Part shown: piece by piece, positions 24,166 through 32,189 of the stretch
Position numbering within the stretch: the stretch's first letter is position 1
Layout: each line of letters begins with the position of its first letter
Source: Phycisphaerales bacterium
GTDB lineage: Bacteria; Planctomycetota; Phycisphaerae; Phycisphaerales; UBA1924
DNA length: 32,601 nt
NCBI GenBank assembly: GCA_027083355.1
Contig: JALWOY010000005.1
Coordinates: forward strand, 1-32,601
Reading direction: 5' to 3'
Notes under the pieces: model-generated
What the model was told of the DNA's origin: nothing
The model's database searches: none
Seen by the model: the letters and a program-made list of their open reading frames with translations, nothing else
Made by a program: the position numbers and the translations under genes

Positions 24166-24861
24166 ATGGACGACAAAGCGACCAGGCTGTTCTCGGCGTT
24201 GGGCGTGCTCGTGCTCGTCTGGATCTTTGTCTACTGGGCCTACCCAGTTCACAACAAACCCGTCGTGACGACCTCATTCCTTGAACCGCAGACCGAACCA
24301 CAGACCGGGCAGCCGACGATCCCGGAATCGGCGGGCAACCCACCCCCGCCGATCGATCCCGCCGGCACACCGCCCGCGAAGACCGCTCCCCACGCGAGCG
24401 CAAAACCAGAGGCCGCAACAGACGCCCGGGCAGAAAAAAAAACCGCCGTGATCGAGCCGAGGTTCAAAGACTACACCGTCCAGCCGGGCGACAACTTCGA
24501 AAAAATCGCCGCACGAACACTCGGCGATCCCAAACTCGCCATGGCCATCGCGCGGGCGAACCCGCTCCAGGACCCTTCGAAACTCCGTGTCGGCCAGACG
24601 ATCAGAATCCCCCTCGACCCCGACAACATCCAAGGCCGACCCGTCGAGCAACAAAGCAGGAAACCCCCGGCACCCAGGACGATCGAATACACCGTTCGAA
24701 AGGGCGACACACTCTCCGGCATCGCAAAGACCTTCTACGGCTCCACCCGATACACCGACTTCCTGTTCAACGCCAACAAAGACCGCCTCCGAAGCCGCGA
24801 CGACCTCAAACTCGGCCAGGTCCTCATCATCCCACCCCTCCCGGCTGAGGCCCGCGACTGA
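24166..24861 (+). CDS. Membrane-anchored protein with two LysM domains
   Basis: The 231-residue protein has one N-terminal membrane helix (about 8-25), a Pro/Ala/Thr-rich linker (about 35-95) and two LysM domains. LysM1 is DYTVQPGDNFEKIAARTLG (102-120) up to VGQTIRIP, and LysM2 is EYTVRKGDTLSGIAKTFYG (174-192) up to LGQVLIIP. LysM binds N-acetylglucosamine-containing glycan such as peptidoglycan, so the protein probably tethers the inner membrane to the wall. There is no catalytic domain. GGAGG lies five bases before the ATG. Its TGA overlaps the next gene's ATG by one base (TGATG). Confidence 0.9.
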   Translation: MDDKATRLFSALGVLVLVWIFVYWAYPVHNKPVVTTSFLEPQTEPQTGQPTIPESAGNPPPPIDPAGTPPAKTAPHASAKPEAATDARAEKKTAVIEPRFKDYTVQPGDNFEKIAARTLGDPKLAMAIARANPLQDPSKLRVGQTIRIPLDPDNIQGRPVEQQSRKPPAPRTIEYTVRKGDTLSGIAKTFYGSTRYTDFLFNANKDRLRSRDDLKLGQVLIIPPLPAEARD

Positions 24862-26036
24862 TGCCCGAGGCACGCTGTGATATCGTCATCCTCGGCGGCG
24901 GCGTTTGCGGGCTGTGGACCCTCCACACACTCCTCCACGCCGGGTACGACGCCTGGCTCCTCGAACGCTCCGCGCTCGGCGACGGCCAGACCATCGCCAG
25001 CCAGGGCATCCTCCACGCCGGCGCCAAATACCGACTCCCCGGCAACGCCGTGGACGCTTCCAGAACCGTCGCGCAATCACAATCCATCTGGAATCAGGCC
25101 CTGTCCGGCGGCGGGCAAGCCGTCCCCGATCTGTCGGATGTCCGCATCATCGACCGCCGGACCCTCCTCTGGACAACCCCCTCGATCGGTTCACGCATCG
25201 CCGCCCGGGGCGCCGCGGGAATCCTGCGCTCCGGCGTCCGAAAGCTCGACCCCGGCGAACAACCCGCCGTGTTCCGTGATGCTCCCCCGGGCGTCGAGGT
25301 CTACGCGACCGATGAATACGTCCTCGATCCCCCCTCACTCCTCGAACAACTCGCCGCCAACGCGGACGGCCGCGTGCGGTTGCTCCCCGACCCGACCGAT
25401 CTCCACATCGCCGCGCAAAGCGCCGACGCCGTCGAAATCCAAACCGGTTCCATAACTATCAAACCCGCCGCGGTCGTGCTCGCCGCGGGCGAGGGCAACG
25501 AATCGCTCATCGCACTGCTCGGCGGTCAACCCGGCCTCATGCAACGCCGGCCCCTGCACCAGACCGTCGCGATCGGGGCTCCATTCGATCTCAACGGACA
25601 CTGCCTCAAACTCTCGCTCGACAAACCCGCGCTGACCGTCACCACGGGCAACCTCAACGGCGAACGCACGTGGTACCTCGGGGGCGGCCCCGCCGAAGAC
25701 GGGGCCGACCGCACACCCGAGGCCCAGATCGAGTCGGCCCAAGCCGTGCTCCGCCGCTGCCTGCCCTGGCTCGACCTCTCGGGTCTGCGTTTCAAAACTT
25801 TCACCATCGACCGCGCCGAAGGGGCCAACAACGGGAAACGCCCGAATGACGCCGTCGCGCGATGGGCCGCACCGGGCGTCCTGGCGCTCTGGCCGACAAA
25901 GCTCGTCCTCGCCCCGAGAGCAGCCGACATGGCGCTCGAAGCCCTCCGGGACAGGGGCATCACCCCCACCGGAAAGCAGGGCAACGAACCGATCGAAGCG
26001 CTCCCGTCCCCCGGCGTCGCGGAAAGGCTCTGGTGA
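24861..26036 (+). CDS. DAO-type FAD-dependent oxidoreductase
   Basis: The 391-residue protein begins with a dinucleotide-binding fold (VILGGGVCGLWT, 9-20) and the acidic residue that binds ribose (LLERSALGDGQT). GQTIASQGILHAG (about 44-56) resembles the HAG motif of glycine oxidase, L-2-hydroxyglutarate and glycerol-3-phosphate dehydrogenases. The expected substrate is therefore a hydroxy or amino acid, but nothing visible tells which. The C-terminal half closes the fold with LALWPTKLVLAPRAAD. It overlaps the LysM gene before it and the aldo/keto reductase after it by one base each, suggesting coupled translation. Confidence 0.85.
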   Translation: MPEARCDIVILGGGVCGLWTLHTLLHAGYDAWLLERSALGDGQTIASQGILHAGAKYRLPGNAVDASRTVAQSQSIWNQALSGGGQAVPDLSDVRIIDRRTLLWTTPSIGSRIAARGAAGILRSGVRKLDPGEQPAVFRDAPPGVEVYATDEYVLDPPSLLEQLAANADGRVRLLPDPTDLHIAAQSADAVEIQTGSITIKPAAVVLAAGEGNESLIALLGGQPGLMQRRPLHQTVAIGAPFDLNGHCLKLSLDKPALTVTTGNLNGERTWYLGGGPAEDGADRTPEAQIESAQAVLRRCLPWLDLSGLRFKTFTIDRAEGANNGKRPNDAVARWAAPGVLALWPTKLVLAPRAADMALEALRDRGITPTGKQGNEPIEALPSPGVAERLW

Positions 26037-26833
26037 TGCAGCACCGCCACCTCGGCAACACCGGCATCCCGGTCTCGATCATCGGCCTCGGGCTCGTCAA
26101 GCTCGGCCGGAACACCGCGGTCAAGTACCCCAAGCCTTTCGATCTGCCCGACGATCAACAGGCGATGCGACTCCTCGACACCGCCGCCGACCTCGGCATC
26201 AATCTCCTCGACACCGCGCCCGCCTACGGCACCAGCGAACAACGCCTCGGGAAACTCCTCGAAGCCAGGGCGGACCGGGATGCATGGATCATCTCCACCA
26301 AGGCCGGAGAATCGTTCGCAGACGGACAATCAACATACGACTTCACCCCGTCGGCGATCATCAATAGCTGCACGCAAAGCCTCCGCCGGCTCCGCACCGA
26401 TCGCATCGACCTGTTCATGCTTCATTCCGACGGCCAAGCCGAAACGCGCTTCGACGAGATCGGCTCGTTCGACGCGCTGGACGACCTCAAACGCCGGGGG
26501 TTGATCCGCGCCACGGGCGCGTCCGTCAAGACCGCGCAAGGCGCCGCCGCCGCGATCGACCGTGTCGATGCCGTCATGCTGGAATACTCGATCGACGCCC
26601 CCGCGATGGCGGACACGATCGAACACGCCGCCGCACGAGCAGTGGGGGTCCTCGTCAAGAAAGCCCTCGGCAGCGGACGTGTGGGCAAACAGCACGAGCA
26701 TTCCCCGGCCGAGGCGCTCGCCTTCGCCCTGAACCCATCGGGCGTGACGAGCGTCGTCGTCGGCACCATCAACCCCGGCCACCTCCGCGAGAACGCCGGG
26801 GCGATCGCGGGCCTCGGCGATCAACCGCGATAG
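26036..26833 (+). CDS. Aldo/keto reductase
   Basis: The 265-residue protein has the complete catalytic tetrad of the superfamily: Asp59 (LLDTAPAYG, 57-65), Tyr64, Lys89 (STKAGE, 87-92) and His130 (FMLHSDG, 127-133). These reduce carbonyl compounds with NADPH. The C-terminal GVTSVVVGTINPGHLREN is the nucleotide-binding end typical of the family. It is shorter than most (about 310), with short loops after beta 7. The ATG overlaps the stop of the FAD oxidoreductase gene (TGATG). The physiological substrate cannot be read from sequence. Confidence 0.9.
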   Translation: MQHRHLGNTGIPVSIIGLGLVKLGRNTAVKYPKPFDLPDDQQAMRLLDTAADLGINLLDTAPAYGTSEQRLGKLLEARADRDAWIISTKAGESFADGQSTYDFTPSAIINSCTQSLRRLRTDRIDLFMLHSDGQAETRFDEIGSFDALDDLKRRGLIRATGASVKTAQGAAAAIDRVDAVMLEYSIDAPAMADTIEHAAARAVGVLVKKALGSGRVGKQHEHSPAEALAFALNPSGVTSVVVGTINPGHLRENAGAIAGLGDQPR

Positions 26834-26845
26834 GATGACTGCACC

Positions 26846-27817
26846 ATGAGCATTCAACGCATACTCGTCACCGGCGGCGCGGGCTTTCTCGGGAGCCACC
26901 TCTGCGACCGTCTCGTCTCCCAGGGCCAGGACGTCATCTGCCTCGACAACTTCTTCACCAGCCAGAAAAGCAACGTCGCGCACCTCCTCAACAAGCCGAA
27001 CTTCGAACTGATCCGCCACGACGTCACGCACCCGATCTACCTCGAAGTCGATCAGATATACAACCTCGCCTGCCCCGCCGCCCCCGGCCACTACCAATAC
27101 AACCCCATCAAAACCATGAAAACAAGCGTCCTCGGCGCCATCAACACGCTCGGCATGGCCAAACGCTGCGGCGCCAAAATCTTCCAGGCCTCCACGAGCG
27201 AGGTCTACGGCGACCCCGAGGTCCACCCCCAGCCCGAAACTTACCGCGGCGCCGTCAACACCATCGGCCCCAGAGCCTGCTACGACGAAGGCAAACGCGC
27301 CGCCGAAACCCTGTTCTTCGACTACCACAGAAGAAACGGGGTCAACATCAGGCTCGGACGGATCTTCAACACCTACGGCCCACGCATGCACCCCTTCGAC
27401 GGACGCGTCGTCTCAAACTTCATCAGGCAGGCCCTGGCCAACGAGCCGATCACCATCTTCGGCGACGGCACGCAGTCGAGGAGTTTCTGCTATGTCGACG
27501 ACCTCATCGACGCCATGCTCGCCCACATGAACGCACCGGACGATTGCACCGGCCCGATCAACATGGGCAACGCCGATGAATTCTCGATGAACGAACTCGC
27601 CGAGCTGATCGTGGAACTCACCGACAGCAAGTCCACCATCGTCCACGCCCCCCTCCCCGAAGACGACCCGAAACAACGAAGGCCCGACCTCACGCTTGCG
27701 AAGAACATGCTCGGCTGGCAGCCCCGCGTCCCACTGCGCGAGGGCCTCAAACGCACGGTCGAGTATTTCAAGGCCGTGGATCTCGACACATTCCGGGCAC
27801 CGACCCCGAACTACTGA
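26846..27817 (+). CDS. uxs: UDP-glucuronate decarboxylase (UDP-xylose synthase) type SDR
   Basis: The 323-residue extended short-chain dehydrogenase has [15 protein letters not shown] (9-23) for NAD, the [11 protein letters not shown] block (33-43), and [20 protein letters not shown] (53-72) with [18 protein letters not shown] (73-90), which are the hallmarks of this subfamily. Catalytic residues are Thr117, Tyr146 and Lys150 (STSE at 116-119, YDEGK at 146-150). The enzyme oxidises and decarboxylates UDP-glucuronate to UDP-xylose for envelope polysaccharide. It starts 12 bases after the aldo/keto reductase stop, so it is probably the last gene of the operon. TAGGAT (26831-26836) overlaps the preceding stop and could be an internal -10. 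Confidence 0.92.
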   Translation: MSIQRILVTGGAGFLGSHLCDRLVSQGQDVICLDNFFTSQKSNVAHLLNKPNFELIRHDVTHPIYLEVDQIYNLACPAAPGHYQYNPIKTMKTSVLGAINTLGMAKRCGAKIFQASTSEVYGDPEVHPQPETYRGAVNTIGPRACYDEGKRAAETLFFDYHRRNGVNIRLGRIFNTYGPRMHPFDGRVVSNFIRQALANEPITIFGDGTQSRSFCYVDDLIDAMLAHMNAPDDCTGPINMGNADEFSMNELAELIVELTDSKSTIVHAPLPEDDPKQRRPDLTLAKNMLGWQPRVPLREGLKRTVEYFKAVDLDTFRAPTPNY

Positions 27818-27849
27818 TGCGCAACCGACACACCGATACCTCCCCCCCT

Positions 27850-27867
27850 CTCCCCGCTCGCGGGGAG
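27850..27867. repeat. GC-rich hairpin with common intergenic-repeat character
   Basis: CTCCCCG-CTCG-CGGGGAG is a perfect 7-bp stem with a four-base loop, 32 bases after the uxs stop. It lies inside a longer pattern with CCCTC before and GAGGGG after. Similar elements occur in spacers of many bacterial genomes (recalled from experience, not searched). It could serve as the end of the long plus-strand operon. Confidence 0.5.
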
Positions 27868-27910
27868 CAGGCCGGGGTGAGGGGCTTCCTCTCTTCTCAC
27901 TACTTCACCT

Positions 27911-27936
27911 CGGTGGAACGGGCTTCCAGCCTGTCT
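27911..27936 (-). repeat. Copy 2 of the 26-bp dispersed hairpin repeat
   Basis: On the minus strand this matches the element at 2244-2269 at 22 of 26 positions. The plus strand folds as ACGGGC-TTCCA-GCCTGT, a 6-bp stem with one G-U pair. It lies between the uxs and LOG genes, which converge here; the 178-base spacer 27818-27995 holds only this and the preceding hairpin. Confidence 0.6.
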
Positions 27937-27995
27937 CTCCATCTCTTCTTCGTTCCTCCACCCACAGCCACGAGCCGCGACCGCCGCGGTCTACA

Positions 27996-28547
27996 TCAAT
28001 CCCGCCCGATCCCGAGCGCCGCCAGCGCATCAGCCGGTGTCGGCTCGAACCGGACCCGCGTCATCGTGCCCGTCGGGATGAACCCCCCGCGGTGTGCATG
28101 CTCCAGAAATGCACGCAGCGGGGCATAGAAACCGTTGAGATCAAGAAACACGATCGGCTTGTCGTGGATCGACAACTGATTCCAGGTGATCGCCTCGAAA
28201 ATCTCGTCGAGCGTGCCCACACCACCCGGCAGAGCGAGAAACGCCCCGGCGCGGCTCGCCATGATCGCCTTCCGCTCGTGCATCGTCTCCACGACGATCA
28301 ACTCGTCCAAACCGGTGTGCGCCCGTTCCTGCTCGACCATCGAGCGCGGGATGACGCCGACAACCTCTCCGCCAGCGACAAGAGCGGCGTCGGCGACCTC
28401 ACCCATCAGCCCCGCGCCGCCGCCACCGTAGACGATCCCGATACCGCGCCCGGCGAGTGTCCGCCCGACCTCACGGGCGGCGTCGATATAGGCCCGGTCA
28501 AGCCCGTCGCGGGCGGAGCAGTACACGGCGACAGCGTGAGTGGTCAT
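27996..28547 (-). CDS. LOG-family nucleotide 5'-monophosphate phosphoribohydrolase
   Basis: The 183-residue protein has the Rossmann-like LOG pattern: VAVYCSA (6-12), GGGGAGLMG (41-49), MHERK (89-93) and PGGVGTLDE (107-115) with the catalytic Arg92 and Glu115. Family members cleave the N-glycosidic bond of nucleoside monophosphates, such as cytokinin ribotides or AMP-type nucleotides. Bacterial substrates vary and many were once called lysine decarboxylase by mistake. The start at 28547 matches the usual short N-terminus; an ATG four codons upstream (28559) is possible because neither has a clear ribosome site. Confidence 0.88.
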   Translation of the reverse strand: MTTHAVAVYCSARDGLDRAYIDAAREVGRTLAGRGIGIVYGGGGAGLMGEVADAALVAGGEVVGVIPRSMVEQERAHTGLDELIVVETMHERKAIMASRAGAFLALPGGVGTLDEIFEAITWNQLSIHDKPIVFLDLNGFYAPLRAFLEHAHRGGFIPTGTMTRVRFEPTPADALAALGIGRD

Positions 28548-28568
28548 GAACGATTCCATTTGAAGGGG

Positions 28569-28820
28569 TCAAGAGTTTCGGCCGAACAGGGTCTTGAGCA
28601 AGGCATCCCGGTCAAGATCGTGGTGCCGGCCGATCTCGCGGAGGATCGCCGCAAATGTTCCGACCTTTAGCGGATCGTGCGTCGGGATCGTGATGTGGTT
28701 TTCGCCGCGCTCGTTTGTTGTCAGACGGATGTGGCTCCCGGTCTGCCGTGTGGTTCTGTATCCGAGGCGGTCGAGCCGCCGGGCGAGTTCATTGCCCGAG
28801 ATGTCCCGCGGGATTTTCAC
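28569..28820 (-). CDS. hicA: HicA-type mRNA interferase toxin
   Basis: The 83-residue protein starts with GTG that overlaps the hicB stop (GTGA). It carries the HicA signature: SGNELARRLDRLGY (8-21), then GSHIRLTT with the catalytic His30, and ITIPTHDPLKVGT. The fold is a small double-stranded-RNA-binding-like domain that cleaves mRNA. The frame extends 25 codons upstream but those residues are unlike the family. Toxin follows antitoxin, as in many hicBA pairs of this type. Confidence 0.86.
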   Translation of the reverse strand: MKIPRDISGNELARRLDRLGYRTTRQTGSHIRLTTNERGENHITIPTHDPLKVGTFAAILREIGRHHDLDRDALLKTLFGRNS

Positions 28821-29026
28821 GCCGCGATGACCTCGTCGCGGATGTAGTGCAGCCGGATTAATTTCGGCCGCGTCTCTTCGTTCTCGAAGTGGCAACGCAC
28901 AGCGTCCCGCACGGCTTGCTTGAGTGATTCCTGGTCATCGGCCTGCGTGACGATGGCGTGCCCGAGGGCGGACGCGACAAGCCCCCCCTCCGGGTCATCG
29001 GTGACTTGGAAAATAATCTCGGTCAT
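28817..29026 (-). CDS. hicB: HicB-like antitoxin, minimal form
   Basis: The 69-residue protein has the partial RNase H-like pattern of HicB: a beta strand, GGLVASALGHAIVTQADD, then a helix SLKQAVRDAVRCHF and the ending RLHYIRDEV. Only this toxin-binding half is present, without the helix-turn-helix or ribbon-helix-helix DNA-binding part of longer HicB proteins, so autoregulation would need another factor. Very similar small proteins are sometimes misannotated as 2-oxoisovalerate dehydrogenase. It begins at ATG 29026, 24 bases after the prpD stop. The stop overlaps hicA. Confidence 0.82.
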   Translation of the reverse strand: MTEIIFQVTDDPEGGLVASALGHAIVTQADDQESLKQAVRDAVRCHFENEETRPKLIRLHYIRDEVIAA

Positions 29027-29032
29027 GCGGCA

Positions 29033-29038
29033 AGTATA
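29033..29038 (-). promoter_or_regulatory. -10 box of hicBA, possibly leaderless
   Basis: TATACT on the minus strand (29038 to 29033) ends six bases before the hicB ATG, in the 24-base gap after prpD. No Shine-Dalgarno sequence is seen. The -35 would lie inside the last codons of prpD; only a weak TTTCGA at 16 bp was found. Confidence 0.5.
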
Positions 29039-29050
29039 CCGCGCCCGGCT

Positions 29051-30643
29051 TCACTCGAAACCACCTTTGACTTCGATCTCGAAATCATGCACATCGGCCA
29101 CCGCACCGGCGTGCTTCGAACCGAAATCCGCGAACTTCGAGATGATCAATTCAGGATTCGGCGACGCCAACGACGCGAGCCGCTTCCACTTGTTCGCCAG
29201 CAGCGCGTCCAGATCGGCCGTTGTGTTCCTCGCGTGCCCCGCCGGGTACATCACCAGCCCGCTGTCGGCTTTCGTGCCGTCCGCGCCCTCGATCACCACG
29301 CTCGTCGGGATGCCGTCCGGATACTTGCTGTCGTACTCCGGCCCGCCGTGCGCAAACGAAATTTTGTCCATCAGCGAACGCGTCAGCGGGTTGTTGATCG
29401 CGTCCTTCGAATAATCCTCGGGAAGCAGGATCAGCTCCTCCCAGCAGATCGGCCTTCCCGCCGCCTTCCCCTCGATCGCCTTGCGCAGCAGTGTCGCGAT
29501 GATGTAGACCATCGAATGATCGGCCGATTGACGCGTCGTCGGGTTCCGCTTGGCCGGGTCCCCGATGATCCCGAACGCGGGCTCGTACGCGGTGATCGTG
29601 ATCGAACCGATCGCATCCGGGCTGTCCAGCAGCGCGGGGTTCGCCGCCAGCAGGTCGATCATTGCCTGGATCGCACCCGCGGACTGGTGCTCGTACAGCC
29701 CGAGCTTGAAGTGCATCCCCATCACCGCGAAGTCCGAGCCGCCGCGGGCCAGATAAAGATCGAACGGCGACGCGTCACCCTGCTCGGTGTTCGCCTCCGC
29801 GGCATCGACCGCCTTGAACATCTGCCCGGGGCCCTCGAAGATGCGGAAGATCGCCTCGGGGTTGCGGAAGATATCCCGAGGCCCCATGAACCCCCGCATC
29901 GAACGGTGCACGCTCATGATCGCCGCCTCGGTGCTGATCGCCGCCGCCGACCCCTTCGAATCGCTCAGCTGTTTGCCCGCCCGGATCGCCCGGAACGGCA
30001 CATAGTGCGCCACCGTCATCCCGATCGCGCTCTCGATCTGCTCGGCCGACGCCCCAAGCATCGCCCCGTACACCGCCGCCGACGCGATCGCCCCGTGCAG
30101 CACATGGTCGATCTTGTACGTCTTGAGGCTGAACACCTCGGCCAGCCGGCCCCGGATCTCGTCGATGCAGACCATCGCCCGCAGCGCCTTCGCCCCGTCG
30201 GCCCCGGTCAACTGGGCCGACGCGATCGCCACGGGATAGAAGTCGTTGTGACCGAATTCCCCCGCCGTGTGCCCGCGTTTGGGGTTATACCCGAAGTTCG
30301 TCCCGTTCGAATCCCACTCACGCACCGCCGCGCAGTTGGCCACGATCGCCTTCTCCGGACGCACGAGCAGGTTCGAACCGAAGCAGGTGCAGCCCTCCTC
30401 ACCGGCGATGACTTCATATTCGAACGCCTCCTCACGCAGGATCGTCGGCGCGTTCGTCCCCAGCGCGAGCGCCGACACCCCGCAGATCGCCGCGTCCGTC
30501 ATGAAACGGTTCGTTCGCGCCAGCACCGCATCATCGGGCGCCCCGGCCTTCTCGGGGTCATCAGACAAAAAACCGATCGCGTATTCGGCGATCCCGAGGG
30601 CCTGGTTGCTGTCGGCCGGGAGATGGACAAACTGGTCGGACAT
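29051..30643 (-). CDS. prpD: PrpD-type 2-methylcitrate dehydratase (MmgE/PrpD family)
   Basis: The 530-residue protein matches PrpD rather than MmgE. The C-terminal half shows a segment like FHGQTAVEAAMTL of E. coli PrpD (FKLGLYEHQSAGAIQAMIDL), then NPTTRQSADHSMVYIIATLL, and YPAGHARN near the end. The N-terminal helical part contains GHTAGEFGHNDFYPVAIASA. PrpD converts 2-methylcitrate to 2-methyl-cis-aconitate in propionate catabolism; it can also act weakly on citrate. The methylcitrate synthase and lyase genes are not here. GGAG lies seven bases before the ATG, and TATCGT (minus, 30681 to 30676) is a possible -10. It is longer than E. coli PrpD (483), and follows the tryptophanase gene after 139 bases. 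Confidence 0.85.
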   Translation of the reverse strand: MSDQFVHLPADSNQALGIAEYAIGFLSDDPEKAGAPDDAVLARTNRFMTDAAICGVSALALGTNAPTILREEAFEYEVIAGEEGCTCFGSNLLVRPEKAIVANCAAVREWDSNGTNFGYNPKRGHTAGEFGHNDFYPVAIASAQLTGADGAKALRAMVCIDEIRGRLAEVFSLKTYKIDHVLHGAIASAAVYGAMLGASAEQIESAIGMTVAHYVPFRAIRAGKQLSDSKGSAAAISTEAAIMSVHRSMRGFMGPRDIFRNPEAIFRIFEGPGQMFKAVDAAEANTEQGDASPFDLYLARGGSDFAVMGMHFKLGLYEHQSAGAIQAMIDLLAANPALLDSPDAIGSITITAYEPAFGIIGDPAKRNPTTRQSADHSMVYIIATLLRKAIEGKAAGRPICWEELILLPEDYSKDAINNPLTRSLMDKISFAHGGPEYDSKYPDGIPTSVVIEGADGTKADSGLVMYPAGHARNTTADLDALLANKWKRLASLASPNPELIISKFADFGSKHAGAVADVHDFEIEVKGGFE

Positions 30644-30782
30644 GGCTGTGCTCCGTGAATATGGACCGGGCCGACACGATAGGAGCGCACGCCCGCGCCG
30701 AGCGACCCCGCCGCATCCAAAAGACCGCCGGAGACGCACCCGCGAAACCCGCCGCGTCCGGCCGCCACGCCCCTCGAACCGC

Positions 30783-32138
30783 TCAGATTTCTTCGAACTT
30801 CGCCGTAAAGTGCCGCAACGCCGGCGGCTGCTCCACGATCCGCATCCCACGGAGAGCACCCGCCTTTTCCTTCAACGCGATGAACACCTCGGCCACATAG
30901 TCGATATGGCTCTGCGTGTACACCCGCCGGGGGATCGCCAGACGCACCAGCTCCATCGGGGGCGCCTCGCTCCCACCACCGAACATCACGCTCCCGATCT
31001 CGCACGAGCGGATCCCACCCTCGCGATAGAGACCACAAACCACCGACTGCCCCGGGAACTGCTCCGGCGGGATATGCGGGCAGAACGCCCGCGCATCGAC
31101 ATAGACCGCGTGCCCCCCCGGCGGCTCGATGATCTGGATGCCCGCTTCGAGAAGCCGATCGCCCAGATACGCCGTCGAGCGGATGCGGTACCGCAGGTAG
31201 TCCTCTCGCAGCACTTCCTCGAACCCCCGCGCCATCGCTTCGAGGTCGCGCCCGCTCAGACCGCCGTAGGTCGTGTACCCCTCCGTCAGGATCAGCAGCT
31301 CGCCCGCCCGCCGCAGCAGGTCGGGGTCCCGGACGAGCAACACCCCGCCCATGTTCACGATCCCGTCCTTCTTCGCCGAGATCGTCGCCCCGTCGGCCAG
31401 ATCGAACATCTCGCGCACGATCTCCGCGACAGGACGATCCTTCTGACCATCCTCCCGCTGCTTGATGAACCACGCGTTCTCCGCGAACCGGCACGCATCC
31501 AGAAAAAACGGAAGCCCGTTCGCCCGGCACACCTCGCTCACCGCCCGGATATTGCCCAGACTCACCGGCTGCCCGCCACCGGAATTGTTCGTGATCGTCA
31601 GCATCACGCACGGGATACGTTCCCGCCCCACCTCGTCGATCAGCACCTTCAGGGCGCCCACGTCCATGTTGCCCTTGAACGGATGACGGTTCGCCGGCTC
31701 CGAGGCCTCCGGGATCGGAAGATTCACCGCCCGGGCACCCGAATGCTCGATGTTCGCCCGCGTCGTGTCGAAGTGCGCGTTGTTCGGCACGACACGCCCC
31801 TCGCCACCCAGCAGCGAGAACAGAATCCGCTCGCTCGCCCGTCCCTGGTGCGTCGGCAGGATGTGCTCGAATCCCGTGATCCGCTTCAGCGTCTCCTCGA
31901 AACGATAAAACGACCGGGCACCCGCGTAAGACTCGTCCCCACGCATCACCCCGGCCCATTGCTCGCTGCTCATCGCCCCCGTCCCGGAATCCGTGAGCAG
32001 GTCGATCACGACATCCTCCGCCTTCACCAGAAAAAGGTTGAAATGGGCTTCACGCAGGATCTGCTCCCGCTCCCCCGGCGTCGTCATGCGGATCGGTTCG
32101 ACCGACTTGATGCGGAACGGCTCGATGATGGTCTTCAT
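30783..32138 (-). CDS. tnaA: Tryptophanase (beta-eliminating tyrosine phenol-lyase-like family, Trp-type residues)
   Basis: The 451-residue PLP enzyme breaks tryptophan to indole, pyruvate and ammonia. It has IDLLTDSGTGAMS (45-57), PTHQGR (95-100), TITNNSGGGQPVSL (181-194), DACRFAENAWFIKQRE (214-229) and the PLP lysine 257 in SAKKDG (254-259). Three sites distinguish it from tyrosine phenol-lyase: Asp124 (HFDTT; Thr in the lyase), Ile381 (CEIGS; Arg in the lyase) and His443 (LRHFTAK; Phe in the lyase). All three match E. coli tryptophanase. GGAG lies seven bases before the ATG and TATCGT (minus, 32163 to 32158) is a possible -10. No tnaC-like leader peptide or tryptophan permease is seen. Confidence 0.9.
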   Translation of the reverse strand: MKTIIEPFRIKSVEPIRMTTPGEREQILREAHFNLFLVKAEDVVIDLLTDSGTGAMSSEQWAGVMRGDESYAGARSFYRFEETLKRITGFEHILPTHQGRASERILFSLLGGEGRVVPNNAHFDTTRANIEHSGARAVNLPIPEASEPANRHPFKGNMDVGALKVLIDEVGRERIPCVMLTITNNSGGGQPVSLGNIRAVSEVCRANGLPFFLDACRFAENAWFIKQREDGQKDRPVAEIVREMFDLADGATISAKKDGIVNMGGVLLVRDPDLLRRAGELLILTEGYTTYGGLSGRDLEAMARGFEEVLREDYLRYRIRSTAYLGDRLLEAGIQIIEPPGGHAVYVDARAFCPHIPPEQFPGQSVVCGLYREGGIRSCEIGSVMFGGGSEAPPMELVRLAIPRRVYTQSHIDYVAEVFIALKEKAGALRGMRIVEQPPALRHFTAKFEEI

Positions 32139-32189
32139 GAATAGTCTCCGGACGAAAACGATAGACCGACCGCACCCAGGCCGGACGAT

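Noticed and set aside
23101-24252. A 383-codon minus-strand open frame
   Set aside because: Antisense to the end of secDF; Asp/Glu/Gly/Val-rich and without family signal.
27850-27867. A CRISPR repeat or part of an array
   Set aside because: It is a single palindrome with no regularly spaced repeats or unique spacers; it is better explained as a REP-like or terminator hairpin.
30783-32138. Tyrosine phenol-lyase
   Set aside because: The phenol-lyase residues Thr, Arg and Phe at the three diagnostic sites are Asp, Ile and His here, as in tryptophanase.
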